Below are positions 40,801-51,713 of a stretch of 64,000 bases of DNA, in pieces. This stretch comes from KBS50 sp042666615 (GTDB lineage: Bacteria; Actinomycetota; Actinomycetes; Mycobacteriales; Micromonosporaceae). Made by a program: the position numbers and the translations under genes. The notes beneath the pieces are model-generated. The model searched no databases. It saw only the letters and a program-made list of their open reading frames with translations, and was not told where the DNA came from. The DNA lies in assembly GCF_042666615.1 (NCBI RefSeq), contig NZ_JBHTDD010000033.1:1-64000 (forward strand), given 5' to 3'. Positions within the stretch are counted from its first letter, which is position 1; each line of letters begins with the position of its first letter.

Positions 40801-40864
40801 CGTCGATCTAGGGCAGATGGTCGTGATTAGAGATCAACTCACGACCATCTGCCCTAGATCGACG
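40801..40864. repeat. Family A palindromic repeat, copy A4
   Basis: 26-bp perfect arms (40801-40826, 40839-40864) and the 12-nt loop are identical to copy A1 at 16-79. It sits between the convergent sensor and STAS genes, with flanking runs of C and G. Confidence 0.9.
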
Positions 40865-40877
40865 CGAGGATGGGGGG

Positions 40878-41192
40878 TCAGGTGGGGCGGATCCAGGGCT
40901 GTTCGCCCAGGCCCGAAATGTCGAGTACGCGGCGTACCTGACGGGACGGCAGTACGTCCAGCCGGCTGGGGAACCGCTCGGCGAGCCGGACCACCGCCTG
41001 CACCGCCGCCGAGTCGAAGAACGTCACCGTACGCAGGTCGAGGGTGAGCCGCCGGGCTCCGTCGAGGGTGGCGGCCCGCACCATGCTGTCGGCCGTGGAC
41101 AGGTCGACCTCACCGGAGACGACCACACGCAGGTGATCGCCTTCCACCTCGGTGGTGGCGGCGAAGTAGGAGTCCGGATCCTCGTGATCCAC
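40878..41192 (-). CDS. STAS domain anti-sigma factor antagonist
   Basis: 104 residues. It is a single STAS domain: LRVVVSGEVDLSTADSMVRAATLDGARRLTLDLRTVTFFDSAAVQAVVRLAERF. The F-D-S-A-A-V motif holds the Ser that is phosphorylated in SpoIIAA/RsbV-type proteins. It would bind the anti-sigma-kinase-like domain at the C-terminus of the facing 1225-residue protein or a homologue elsewhere. GTG 41192 is the earliest start that gives a normal-length domain; the frame remains open beyond it. It is convergent with the sensor gene, with palindrome A4 between their ends. Confidence 0.85.
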   Translation of the reverse strand: MDHEDPDSYFAATTEVEGDHLRVVVSGEVDLSTADSMVRAATLDGARRLTLDLRTVTFFDSAAVQAVVRLAERFPSRLDVLPSRQVRRVLDISGLGEQPWIRPT

Positions 41193-41324
41193 GGGCCAAC
41201 GATGGCACAGGCTGACAGGAGGAGCAACAAGGCCACGGCGGCGGTGTGGTGCCGGCCACGAGGCGGTTGGCGACGTGGGCCACCGAGGCGCGGGACAGTC
41301 ATCCAACGGCGATAGGCTGGAACC

Positions 41325-42182
41325 ATGACCGTCCGTGCGCCGCTCACCCCCGGCACGCTGTCCCCGTGGCGAGCCGTGCCGCCCGAGATCGTCCGTCCTG
41401 AATACGTCGGCCGCAAGCAGCCGCGGCCGTGGCGTGGCTCGCATGTGCAGACATCGGAGACGATCGAGAAGATGCGGGTCGCCGGCCGGCTCGCGGCGCG
41501 GGCGACCCAGCTCGCCGGGGAGCACTGCAAGCCCGGCGTCACCACCGACGAGATCGACCGGGTGGTGCACGAGTTTCTCGTCGACCACGGCGCCTACCCG
41601 TCGACGCTGGGCTACAAGGGCTTCCCGAAGTCCTGCTGCACCAGCCTCAACGAGGTGATCTGCCACGGCATCCCCGACTCGACGGTGCTCTCCGACGGCG
41701 ACATCGTCAACGTCGACGTGACGGCGTACATCGACGGGGTGCACGGAGACACGGATGCCACGTTCTGCGTGGGCGATGTCGACGAGGAGGCCCGCCTGCT
41801 GGTGGAGCGCACCCACGAGGCCATGATGCGCGGGATCCGGGCAGTCGTTCCGGGACGGCAGATCAACGTCATCGGCCGGGTGATCGAGTCGTACGCCAAG
41901 CGGTTCGGGTACGGCGTCGTCCGCGACTTCACCGGCCACGGCATCGGGGAGGCCTTCCACAGCGGGCTCTACATCCCGCACTACGACAGCCCTCGGCCCA
42001 CGGATGTGATGGAACCGGGGATGACCTTCACCATCGAGCCGATGATCACCCTCGGCACCCACGAGTACGACATCTGGGCTGACGGCTGGACGGTGGTCAC
42101 GAAGGACCGCAGGTGGACGGCCCAGTTCGAGCACACGATCGTGGTTACCGAGGACGGTCACGAGATCCTCACCCTGCCATGA
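41325..42182 (+). CDS. map: Methionine aminopeptidase, type I
   Basis: 285 residues. It removes N-terminal Met from new proteins. The metal ligands are in VNVDVTAYIDGVHGDTDATF (Asp-Asp pair), GHGIGEAFH (His), TIEPMIT (Glu) and QFEHTIVVTEDG (Glu). An N-terminal extension of ~40 residues with PWRAVPPEIVRPEYVG before the catalytic domain (starting SETIEKMRVAGRLAA) is that of the longer actinobacterial enzyme. ATG 41325 used. It overlaps the VIT1-family gene by four bases (ATGA), so both form an operon. Confidence 0.96.
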   Translation: MTVRAPLTPGTLSPWRAVPPEIVRPEYVGRKQPRPWRGSHVQTSETIEKMRVAGRLAARATQLAGEHCKPGVTTDEIDRVVHEFLVDHGAYPSTLGYKGFPKSCCTSLNEVICHGIPDSTVLSDGDIVNVDVTAYIDGVHGDTDATFCVGDVDEEARLLVERTHEAMMRGIRAVVPGRQINVIGRVIESYAKRFGYGVVRDFTGHGIGEAFHSGLYIPHYDSPRPTDVMEPGMTFTIEPMITLGTHEYDIWADGWTVVTKDRRWTAQFEHTIVVTEDGHEILTLP

Positions 42183-42892
42183 CCGAGACGCCGGCGGCGC
42201 TGCGCGAGGCGCACCACGCGGACGTGTCGGGTGGATGGTTGCGGCCCGCCGTGTTCGGCGCGATGGACGGCCTGGTCACCAATATCGCCCTGATCGCCGG
42301 GGTGGGTGGCGGTGGGGTGGCGCCCAGGACCATCGTGCTGACTGGCGTCGCCGGTCTGGTGGCCGGCGCGATCTCGATGGGTCTCGGCGAGTACACAAGC
42401 GTCAAGGCGGCGAACGAACAACTGGCCGCCGAGGTCGCCAAGGAGCGCCGGGAACTGGAACGCCATCCCGAGGCTGAGGCGCGCGAACTCGCCGCCGCCT
42501 GGGTGAGCCGGGGACTGCCCAGGGACCTGGCCGAGCAGGTGGCGAACGCGGTCCGGAGCAATCCCGACGAGGCGCTGCGCGTCCACATTCGCGAGGAACT
42601 GGGCGTGGACCCGGACGAGCAGCCGAGCCCGTGGACCGCCGCGTTCTCCTCGCTGCTCTGCTTCTCGATCGGTGCGCTGGTCCCGCTGCTGACCTACCTG
42701 GTCGGCTTCACCAGCCTGTGGTTGGCGCTGGCGGTCGGCGGGGTCGGCCTGTTCACGGCCGGCGCCGTCGTGGCCCGGTTCACCAACCGGAGGTGGTGGG
42801 TCAGCGGGACGCGACAGCTGCTGCTCGGCGCCGCCGCCACCGCGGTCACCTATCTGGTCGGCCGGCTGATCGGCGTCGGCATAGTCGGCTGA
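42179..42892 (+). CDS. VIT1/CCC1 family transporter
   Basis: 237 residues. It starts ADVSGGWLRPAVFGAMDGLVTNIALIAGVGGGG, the family's DG(L/I)xxxxALI motif in helix 1, followed by ISMGLGEYTSVKAANEQLAAEVAKERRELERHPEAEARELAAAW, the cytosolic metal-binding domain rich in Glu, and three further helices (SSLLCFSIGALVPLLTYL and onward). Relatives move Fe2+ or Mn2+ out of the cytoplasm by proton exchange. ATG 42179 overlaps the map stop, so they are translationally coupled. Its stop codon lies in the stem that also contains the stop of the opposite gene. Confidence 0.93.
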   Translation: MTETPAALREAHHADVSGGWLRPAVFGAMDGLVTNIALIAGVGGGGVAPRTIVLTGVAGLVAGAISMGLGEYTSVKAANEQLAAEVAKERRELERHPEAEARELAAAWVSRGLPRDLAEQVANAVRSNPDEALRVHIREELGVDPDEQPSPWTAAFSSLLCFSIGALVPLLTYLVGFTSLWLALAVGGVGLFTAGAVVARFTNRRWWVSGTRQLLLGAAATAVTYLVGRLIGVGIVG

Positions 42893-42913
42893 GCCGGGAC
42901 GGCACGTCAGCCG
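42886..42913. terminator. Shared palindrome over two convergent stop codons
   Basis: CGGCTGA (42886-42892) and TCAGCCG (42907-42913) are complementary; the first contains the VIT1 gene TGA and the second the TGA of the leftward gene. A 7-bp stem with a 14-nt loop, usable in both directions as a terminator. Confidence 0.45.
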
Positions 42914-43425
42914 GCCGGCGTCGGGCGGTCACCACCGAGGCTGGCTGCGCCAAGGGCGTCCTGCACCGGCTCCAGTCGGAACACCCGGATCTCCCTGCCG
43001 CCGGCCCGGCGGACGTACGTCTCGTACGGCGGCCACTCGGCGACCAGCTTGCGCCACAGGCGATCCCGCTCGGCACCCGTGGCCACCCGGGCGCGTACCG
43101 GCACCACGACGCCCTTCGCGGTGACCGTGGCAGCCGGGTCGGCGAGCAGGTTCAACGCCCACGCGGGCTGATGCGCCTGACCCCAGTTGGAGCCGACTAC
43201 GATGTAGGCGTCACCATCCGGCACGTACAGCAGGGGGTTGCTGCGTGGCTTGCCGGAGCGACGGCCGGTGGTGGTGAGGATCAAAGACGGGATCAGGCCG
43301 AGGGCGAGCACCCGCCCCCGGGTGAGCTTGCCGACGAACCGGTCGGCGGGAACCAGCAGCCGGGCCGCCGCGGCGAACCAGCCTTCGTGCCCGAGCCGGC
43401 GGGCCAACCTTCCGAGCGGCGACAT
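42907..43425 (-). CDS. Deazaflavin-dependent nitroreductase-family (DDN-like) protein
   Basis: 172 residues. The pattern LILTTTGRRSGKPRSNPLLYVPDGDAYIVVGSNWGQAHQPAWALNLLADPAATV is the hallmark of F420-dependent nitroreductase-family proteins (T-G-R-x-S-G-x-x-R, then G-S-N-x-G and P-x-W-x-x-N-L). These split-barrel enzymes bind F420 or flavin and reduce quinones or other substrates. ATG 43425 has GGAG upstream. The VIT1 gene converges on it. The 263 bases upstream to the next gene hold two inverted repeats but no gene. Confidence 0.9.
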   Translation of the reverse strand: MSPLGRLARRLGHEGWFAAAARLLVPADRFVGKLTRGRVLALGLIPSLILTTTGRRSGKPRSNPLLYVPDGDAYIVVGSNWGQAHQPAWALNLLADPAATVTAKGVVVPVRARVATGAERDRLWRKLVAEWPPYETYVRRAGGREIRVFRLEPVQDALGAASLGGDRPTPAG

Positions 43426-43454
43426 GCGCTCCAGTGTGCCGGCTGATGCCGGTC

Positions 43455-43488
43455 GGCACACCCCCGGCTCCCGCGCGGGGGGTGTGCC
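43455..43488. repeat. Strong hairpin upstream of DDN-like gene
   Basis: GGCACACCCCC (43455-43465) pairs with GGGGGTGTGCC (43478-43488): 11-bp stem, 12-nt loop. It lies 30 bases upstream of the leftward gene's start codon, so it may be a 5' regulatory structure, an operator, or the terminator of the upstream pair of genes. Confidence 0.5.
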
Positions 43489-43648
43489 CAGCGGCACCAC
43501 CACAGGGACCGCGAGTACCGACCACGGCACGGCGAACGGGTACGGCGCCTGCACCGGCCAGGTCCGGCGGCAACCCTCGTCGTACGCGAAGATGATCGCG
43601 GTGCCGAACTGGCGGCACTCGCGGAGTCCTTCCGGGCGCTCCGAGAAG

Positions 43649-43719
43649 GACCCTTCCATGCGGAACGCAGGAGAAGCGGCCGCTGCCGTCAAGCCGGGCG
43701 GCCGGGGTAAGGAAGGGTC
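43649..43719. repeat. Wide inverted repeat (family C, copy C4)
   Basis: GACCCTTCC (43649-43657) and GGAAGGGTC (43711-43719) are 9-bp perfect complements separated by 53 bases. The right arm is inside the C-terminus of the DUF4439 gene. It shares GGAAGG with the other family C blocks. Confidence 0.4.
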
Positions 43720-44111
43720 AGCGGGGCCGAATCGGCGGCCCGGCGCCACTTGACGGCCCGGACGGCGGACTCGGTCAACCCATCCAGCGCCTGCCGGCGC
43801 TCGTCCCCGCTGGTGGCGGGCAGGGCGGACCGCCAGACCGCGGCCGTCCGGTCCTCCACCTCCACCGCCAGCCGCAACGCGCTCGCCCGGTCGGTGACGG
43901 GGAACGGCAGGGCGTAGCCGGCCGGTGCGGGGGGCGCTGTCGCGTTCCGCCCGGCCAACCGCAGCACGATCTGGTCCCGCCGGTCCCGGTGGACCTTCTC
44001 GGCGGCCCGTGCCTCGCTGGCCAGCGACCCGGTCAGCCGTACCCCGAGTATCCCGTACGCGAAGATGGCCGCCTGCTCGGCGGCGAGTGCCGCCGCCATC
44101 TGCTCGCTCAC
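43689..44111 (-). CDS. DUF4439 ferritin-like protein
   Basis: 140 residues, all-helical. It starts SEQMAAALAAEQAAIFAYGILGVRLTGSLASEARAAEKVHRDRRDQIVLRL, with E-x6-Y and E-x2-H spacing of a ferritin-like di-iron family, which I know as DUF4439. A second helix pair carries EVEDRTAAVWRSALPATSGDERRQALDGLTESAVRAVKWRRA. No signal peptide. GTG 44111 overlaps the upstream gene's TGA by three bases, so they are cotranslated. The pair occurs near rimP-nusA in actinobacteria. The C-terminal TLPYPGRPA is encoded in a family C arm. Confidence 0.8.
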   Translation of the reverse strand: MSEQMAAALAAEQAAIFAYGILGVRLTGSLASEARAAEKVHRDRRDQIVLRLAGRNATAPPAPAGYALPFPVTDRASALRLAVEVEDRTAAVWRSALPATSGDERRQALDGLTESAVRAVKWRRAADSAPLTLPYPGRPA

Positions 44112-44641
44112 CGCAGCACCTCCGCGTGGCAGGCGCGCGCGGCGGCGATCGAGCCGACCAGAGCCGCCCGGTCCGCCGGCGCGGCCAGGCACGCCTCCGC
44201 CGCCGTGGAACGGGCCCGCTGCTCGGCGGCCCGCAGGTCGGCGAGGGCCGCGGCGGCGGAGCCGGCTGGCGGTGCCGGGGTGGGCGTCCCGCTCGGACCG
44301 CCGCTCGGCGGTGGGGTCCCGGTGAGCCTGGCCAACTCGTCGGCGTGCGCGCGGTGCGTCTCGGCGATCGGGCCAAGCCGGGCGGCGAGGGCGCCGAACG
44401 CCGCGGCGGCCGTCTCGTGCCGTCCGGCCAGGTCGAGCGCCTCGGCGAGCAGCGGCAGCAGCGCGTCCGGCGTCGGCTCGGGTGCCGGGTCGTCGTCCAG
44501 CAGACCGCATCCGGTCGCCGATCCGGCGCCGACGGTCAGGGCCAGCAAGGCCGCCCCGCGCAGCACCCGACGTCGGGAGAAGCGGGCCAGATCGTCCGTC
44601 CGGGCTGTCTCGTCCACGCGCACCCAGCCAGTCAACACCAT
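44108..44641 (-). CDS. Twin-arginine lipoprotein of unknown function, partner of DUF4439
   Basis: 177 residues. The N-terminus has SRRRVLRGAALLALTVGAGSATGC, a twin-arginine signal followed by a lipobox ending A-T-G-C, so the mature protein should be a Tat-exported lipoprotein attached at the Cys. The mature part is Ala-rich and helical (LPLLAEALDLAGRHETAAAAFGALAARLG) with a Pro/Gly-rich linker (TGTPPPSGGPSGTPTP). It resembles the ferritin-like helical partner of DUF4439 genes. ATG 44641 places 20 residues before the twin arginines; later GTG codons could also serve. It is divergent from rimP with 256 bases between, which carry the promoters. Confidence 0.75.
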   Translation of the reverse strand: MVLTGWVRVDETARTDDLARFSRRRVLRGAALLALTVGAGSATGCGLLDDDPAPEPTPDALLPLLAEALDLAGRHETAAAAFGALAARLGPIAETHRAHADELARLTGTPPPSGGPSGTPTPAPPAGSAAAALADLRAAEQRARSTAAEACLAAPADRAALVGSIAAARACHAEVLR

Positions 44642-44897
44642 CCGCCACTGGCCGCGGGGGGCTGCCTCTCCGATCGTCGTGATCGAAGCTGCGCCACGGA
44701 GCCGGCCGAACCGCGACGAGAGCCTCGATCAGCCACGGTGGGCCTCCGATCCGACCGGCGACGACGAGTCGGTGCGCCGACCGGGCCGGCACCGGCTCCG
44801 CGCGTTACGCTCTGCGCAGCCGCCGGGCGCGATTCAGCCCGGGGGCGTGCTGCTTTGGTCGCCGCAAGGTGGGCGGGAGATCAGGAGGGGTGTCGAG

Positions 44898-45629
44898 ATG
44901 ACGCAGCGTGGTCGCGCGTCCGGTCGGTCCACGGCCGGCCCGCGGAGCGGGGACCGACCGCGTGGCGATCTCTCCGCCCGCCGGCAGCGGTTGCGGGCCG
45001 TGATCGAGCCGGTGATCGCGGATGCCGGCTACGACCTGGAGGACCTGTCGGTGTCGCGGGCCGGCCGGCGACACGTCGTGCGGGTCATTGTCGACGGTGA
45101 CGCGGGAGTCAGCCTGGACGCCGTCGCGGACGTGTCCCGCAGCGTCTCCAAGGCGCTGGACCGGGCCGAGGAGACCGGTGGCGACCTGGTCGCCGGGGAA
45201 TACCAGCTGGAGGTCAGCTCCCCGGGCGTGGACCGCCCGCTCACCCTGCCCCGGCACTGGCGCCGCAACGTCGGCCGGTTGGTGAAGGTGACCGCGAAGG
45301 TCACCGCCGGGGCGCCGGCACAGCGCGACGCAGAGCCCCGGGCCGGCGCGGTGCCGGCCACCGAGCGACAGGTGACCGGCCGGGTGCTCGCGGCGGACGA
45401 GGACGGGGTGGAGTTCGACCTGTCCGGTGAGCGGGCCCGGTGGACCTATCCGGAGCTGGGCGCCGGGCGGGTGCAGGTGGAGTTCACCCGGCTCGACGAG
45501 GACGAGACAACCGAGGACGATTCGACCGTCGACGACGACGAACTGGTCGGTCCGGCGGCTGACGATGATGACGAGCTGGTCGGCCGGGGGGCCGACGAGG
45601 ATGAGGATGTGGAGGACGAGGAGAGGTGA
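44898..45629 (+). CDS. rimP: Ribosome maturation factor RimP
   Basis: 243 residues. The core (~45-175) has the RimP pattern LRAVIEPVIADAGYDLEDLSVSRAGRRHVVRVIVDGD, ISDVSRxVSKALD-like AVADVSRSVSKALD and YQLEVSSPGVDRPLTLPRHWRRNVGRLV. It helps assemble the 30S subunit. The N-terminal 40 residues are basic and the C-terminal 50 are strongly acidic (DDDELVGPAADDDDEL, DEDEDVEDEER), longer than the usual protein of about 150-190 residues. ATG 44898 has AGGAGGGG upstream. It overlaps nusA by four bases (GTGA). Confidence 0.94.
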   Translation: MTQRGRASGRSTAGPRSGDRPRGDLSARRQRLRAVIEPVIADAGYDLEDLSVSRAGRRHVVRVIVDGDAGVSLDAVADVSRSVSKALDRAEETGGDLVAGEYQLEVSSPGVDRPLTLPRHWRRNVGRLVKVTAKVTAGAPAQRDAEPRAGAVPATERQVTGRVLAADEDGVEFDLSGERARWTYPELGAGRVQVEFTRLDEDETTEDDSTVDDDELVGPAADDDDELVGRGADEDEDVEDEER

Positions 45630-46681
45630 ACATCGACCTCGCGGCGCTGCGCGCCCTGGAGCGCGAGCGGGAGATCCCGTTCGACACGATCCTCGCGGCG
45701 ATCGAGACCGCGTTGCTTACCGCTTACCGGCACACCGAGGGCGCGGAGTCGCACGCCCGGGTGGAGATCGACCGGAAGACCGGTGCCGCCCTGGTGTACG
45801 CCCAGGAACTGGACGACGAGGGGACCGTCGTCCGGGAGTGGGACGACACGCCGCACGACTTCGGCCGGATCGCGGCGATGACGGCTAAGCAGGTCATCCT
45901 GCAACGGCTGCGGGAGGCCACCGACGAGGCCCATTTCGGCGAGTACGTCGGCCGCGACGGTGACCTGGTCACCGGCGTCGTCCAGGCGCACGAGGCGCGC
46001 AGCGAGAAGGGCATTATCAGCGTCGACCTGGGCAAGGTGGAGGCGGTGCTGCCCCAGGCCGAGCAGGTGCCGGGGGAGAGCTACCCGCACGGGCAGCGGC
46101 TGCGGTGCGTGGTGGTGCACGTCGCCAAGACCTTCCGCGGCCCGCAGATCACGCTGTCCCGGTCGCACCCCAACCTCGTGAAGAAGCTTTTCGCGCTGGA
46201 GGTGCCGGAGATCGCCGACGGTACCGTGGAGATCGCGGCGATCGCCCGGGAAGCCGGACACCGCACCAAGATCGCGGTACGGTCGACCGTCTCCGGGGTG
46301 AACGCCAAGGGGGCCTGCATCGGACCGATGGGTCAGCGGGTCCGGGCGGTGATGAGTGAGCTGCATGGTGAGAAAATCGACATTATCGACTGGTCGGAGG
46401 ATCCGGCCACATTCGTCGGTAACGCGCTCTCCCCGGCCAAGGCGCTGCGCGTCGAGGTCATCGACGCGGCCACCCGCACCGCCCGGGTCACCGTGCCGGA
46501 TTTCCAACTCTCCCTGGCGATTGGCCGCGAAGGGCAGAACGCCCGCCTTGCCGCCCGACTGACGGGTTGGCGGATCGACATCAGGCCGGACAACGAGCCG
46601 GAGGGCGGGGCGCCGTCTCCCGGTCCGCGGAGCAATGCTGATCACGTACCGGAACCGGGCGGAGCGATCTCGGGCGGCTAG
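45626..46681 (+). CDS. nusA: Transcription termination/antitermination factor NusA
   Basis: 351 residues. The N-terminal RNA polymerase-binding domain starts NIDLAALRALEREREIPFDTILAAIETALLTAYRHTEG, then an S1 domain (~130-200, VTGVVQAHEARSEKGIISVDLGKVEAVLP), and two KH domains (SRSHPNLVKKLFALEVPEI, GACIGPMGQRVRAVMSELHGEKIDIIDW, FQLSLAIGREGQNARLAARLTGWRIDI). The acidic repeats of the E. coli protein are absent, as in other actinobacteria. GTG 45626 overlaps the rimP stop. Confidence 0.96.
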   Translation: MNIDLAALRALEREREIPFDTILAAIETALLTAYRHTEGAESHARVEIDRKTGAALVYAQELDDEGTVVREWDDTPHDFGRIAAMTAKQVILQRLREATDEAHFGEYVGRDGDLVTGVVQAHEARSEKGIISVDLGKVEAVLPQAEQVPGESYPHGQRLRCVVVHVAKTFRGPQITLSRSHPNLVKKLFALEVPEIADGTVEIAAIAREAGHRTKIAVRSTVSGVNAKGACIGPMGQRVRAVMSELHGEKIDIIDWSEDPATFVGNALSPAKALRVEVIDAATRTARVTVPDFQLSLAIGREGQNARLAARLTGWRIDIRPDNEPEGGAPSPGPRSNADHVPEPGGAISGG

Positions 46682-46696
46682 GGGTAAACTTTCTCA

Positions 46697-47041
46697 GTGG
46701 TACGACGGACGACCCCGGTACGCACCTGCGTGGGCTGCCGGCAACGTTCGCCGGTCCATCAGGTGTTGCGGATCGTGGCGGTCGGCGACGAGACTGGTTA
46801 CAGCCTCCGACCCGATCCGGGCCGCAGGCTGCCGGGTCGGGGCGCACACGTGCACCCGGATCCGGCTTGTCTCGCGCTAGCGCAGCGGCGCCGCGCCTTC
46901 GGGCGGGCGTTGCGAGTCGGTGGGCAACTCGACACCGACGTGCTCGCCGAGTACATCGATGCGTCACTCCCTACGTCCGGTCAGCCCGACCGGGTCGAGG
47001 GTCGCAAGCAAGGTAGGACGACCAACATGAGCACACGATGA
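46697..47041 (+). CDS. YlxR family (DUF448) RNA-binding protein
   Basis: 114 residues. It has the YlxR core TTPVRTCVGCRQRSPVHQVLRIV, with C-V-G-C and R-x-K-x-x-L-like pattern, and GRGAHVHPDPACLALAQRRRAFGRALRVG. Relatives bind RNA or RNase P. The usual order nusA-ylxR-infB is kept. The C-terminus is short and basic. GTG 46697 used, with AGGGG about 11 bases before. Confidence 0.9.
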   Translation: MVRRTTPVRTCVGCRQRSPVHQVLRIVAVGDETGYSLRPDPGRRLPGRGAHVHPDPACLALAQRRRAFGRALRVGGQLDTDVLAEYIDASLPTSGQPDRVEGRKQGRTTNMSTR

Positions 47042-47123
47042 AGTCCCTGAAATGACCAGGCTTCAAGTGCACGAGTGAGGTCGCTGCGGGTGCTGCCCGC
47101 ACGGCCTCGGAGTGAGGAGTGCA

Positions 47124-50159
<3,036 letters not shown>

Positions 50160-50171
50160 CGCGCGGTGCGT

Positions 50172-50205
50172 CGACGGCCGGGGCCCGGACGGGTCCCGGC
50201 CGTCG
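50172..50205 (+). terminator. Intrinsic terminator after infB
   Basis: A 15-bp stem (CGACGGCCGGGGCCC pairing with GGGTCCCGGCCGTCG, with one G-U) and a tetraloop GGAC, starting 13 bases after the infB stop. It splits the infB operon from the following methyltransferase and ylxP-rbfA genes. Confidence 0.8.
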
Positions 50206-50236
50206 CGCGTTCGGCGGCGGTGCGAGAATCCCCCGC

Positions 50237-51283
50237 GTGACCAGGTACGCGCTGCTGCTCGCCCCGTCCGCCAACCGGGTGTACGCCGATGCCGCCGGCC
50301 GGCTCTCCCGGGCCGAGCTGGTGATCTTCGCCGGCTCCGGCGTGCTGACCGCCCGGCCGGTCGAGCTGGCCGAGGAGCGTATCGGCGGCGTTGGGTACCT
50401 GACCTTCTCGGTGCCGGGGGAGGGGCTGACCGAGCGCGATGTGGCGCACCTGTCAAACCTCTCCGCGGCCTACGCGCTGTATGAGCGGGTGGACGACCTG
50501 CTGCGCCCGGTGGAGCTGCGCCCGCTGGCCCGTTTCGACTCGGACCTGATCACCATTCCGAAGTACGCCGGCAAGACCAACGAGCAGTTCACCCGGTTGC
50601 TGCTCAACGTGACGCTGCTCGCCTCGGCATCGGCTCCGGCCATGCTCGATCGACGGCTGGTGGTGCTCGACCCGTTGTGCGGCCGGGGCACCACGCTCAA
50701 CCAGGCCCTGATGTACGGCTATGACGGCATCGGCGTGGAACGGGACGGCAAGGACGTCGACGCGTACTCGGCCTTCCTGCGTACCTGGCTCAAGCGCAAG
50801 CGGCTCAAGCACAGCGCGGAGACGGTGCCGGTGCGCCGGAACCGTCGGCTCGTCGCCCGGCGATTCGAGGCGACCGTGGCGGCGTCCCGGGAGCAGTTGA
50901 AGGCCGGGTCCGCCCAGCGGGTCACCGTGCTGCACGCCGACACCATCGAGGTCGGCGGGTTGTTGCGATCCGCCGGTGCCGACGTCATCGTCACCGACGC
51001 CCCGTACGGGGTCGCGCACGGCAGTCGGGGTGCCGGCGGGGAGCTGTCGCGCAGGCCGCTGGACCTGCTCACCGCGGCCGTGCCGGGGTGGGTGCGACTG
51101 CTGCGACCGGGCGGCGCACTGGGCATCTCGTGGAACACCCACGTGGCGCCGCGGGAGGAGGCCGCCGCGGTGCTCGCCGCGAACGGACTACGGGTGGCCG
51201 ACGGGCCGGGCTACCGGGACCTGTGCCATCGGGTCGACCAGGGCATCGAGCGCGACGTGCTGGTGGCGGTGGCACCCACGTGA
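50237..51283 (+). CDS. TRM11-like class I methyltransferase
   Basis: 348 residues. The N-terminal ~150 residues are a THUMP-like accessory domain (AELVIFAGSGVLTARPVELAEERIGGVGYLTF). The methyltransferase domain has motif I VLDPLCGRGTTLNQAL, an acidic strand (GVERDGKDVDAYS) and motif IV VIVTDAPYGV, a (D/N/S)PP(Y/F)-type catalytic motif reading T-D-A-P-Y. This is the pattern of tRNA guanosine-N2 methyltransferases such as Trm11 and archaeal relatives. The insertion between infB and ylxP in a translation operon fits an RNA substrate, which is inference. GTG 50237 follows the terminator. Confidence 0.8.
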   Translation: MTRYALLLAPSANRVYADAAGRLSRAELVIFAGSGVLTARPVELAEERIGGVGYLTFSVPGEGLTERDVAHLSNLSAAYALYERVDDLLRPVELRPLARFDSDLITIPKYAGKTNEQFTRLLLNVTLLASASAPAMLDRRLVVLDPLCGRGTTLNQALMYGYDGIGVERDGKDVDAYSAFLRTWLKRKRLKHSAETVPVRRNRRLVARRFEATVAASREQLKAGSAQRVTVLHADTIEVGGLLRSAGADVIVTDAPYGVAHGSRGAGGELSRRPLDLLTAAVPGWVRLLRPGGALGISWNTHVAPREEAAAVLAANGLRVADGPGYRDLCHRVDQGIERDVLVAVAPT

Positions 51284-51419
51284 TCTGCGGCGGGTCGTGG
51301 TTCGCGGGCTTCGCCAACTCCCCGAATCCCCACGAGCTGGGCGGATCAACGCGCCACAGCGGGCGGTCGGGCGAATTGTGGGTGATATCGGCGATCTCTA
51401 CCGCGTACGCTGTCCCGCC

Positions 51420-51713
51420 GTGTACACCGGAACCGCCCTTTTCGACGTCCTCCTTCCCGCCGACTCCCGCTCGTTGAAAGCGAAGCGGTCCTACGTCCGC
51501 CCGATCGTGGCCGCGTTGCGCCGGTTCGAGGTCTCGGCAGCCGAGGTGGGCGCGCTCGACCTGCACGGCCGGGCGCACCTCGCCGTGGCGGTGGTGGCCG
51601 CGGAGAGCGGCCACGTGCGGGACGTGCTCGACTCCTGTGAACGGCTGGTCGCCGGCCGCCCCGAGGTCGAACTGCTCTCGGTACGGCGCCGGTTGTACGG
51701 TGCCGACGACTGA
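51420..51713 (+). CDS. DUF503 family protein (YlxP)
   Basis: 97 residues. It has the YlxP pattern: YTGTALFDVLLPADSRSLKAKRSYVRPIVAALRRFEVSAAEV, with S-L-K-x-K-R-S, then HLAVAVVAAESGHVRDVLDSCERLVAGRPEVELLSVRRRLYG. The family sits between infB and rbfA in many bacteria and its function is not established. GTG 51420 gives the usual length; no strong ribosome binding site was seen. Confidence 0.88.
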   Translation: MYTGTALFDVLLPADSRSLKAKRSYVRPIVAALRRFEVSAAEVGALDLHGRAHLAVAVVAAESGHVRDVLDSCERLVAGRPEVELLSVRRRLYGADD

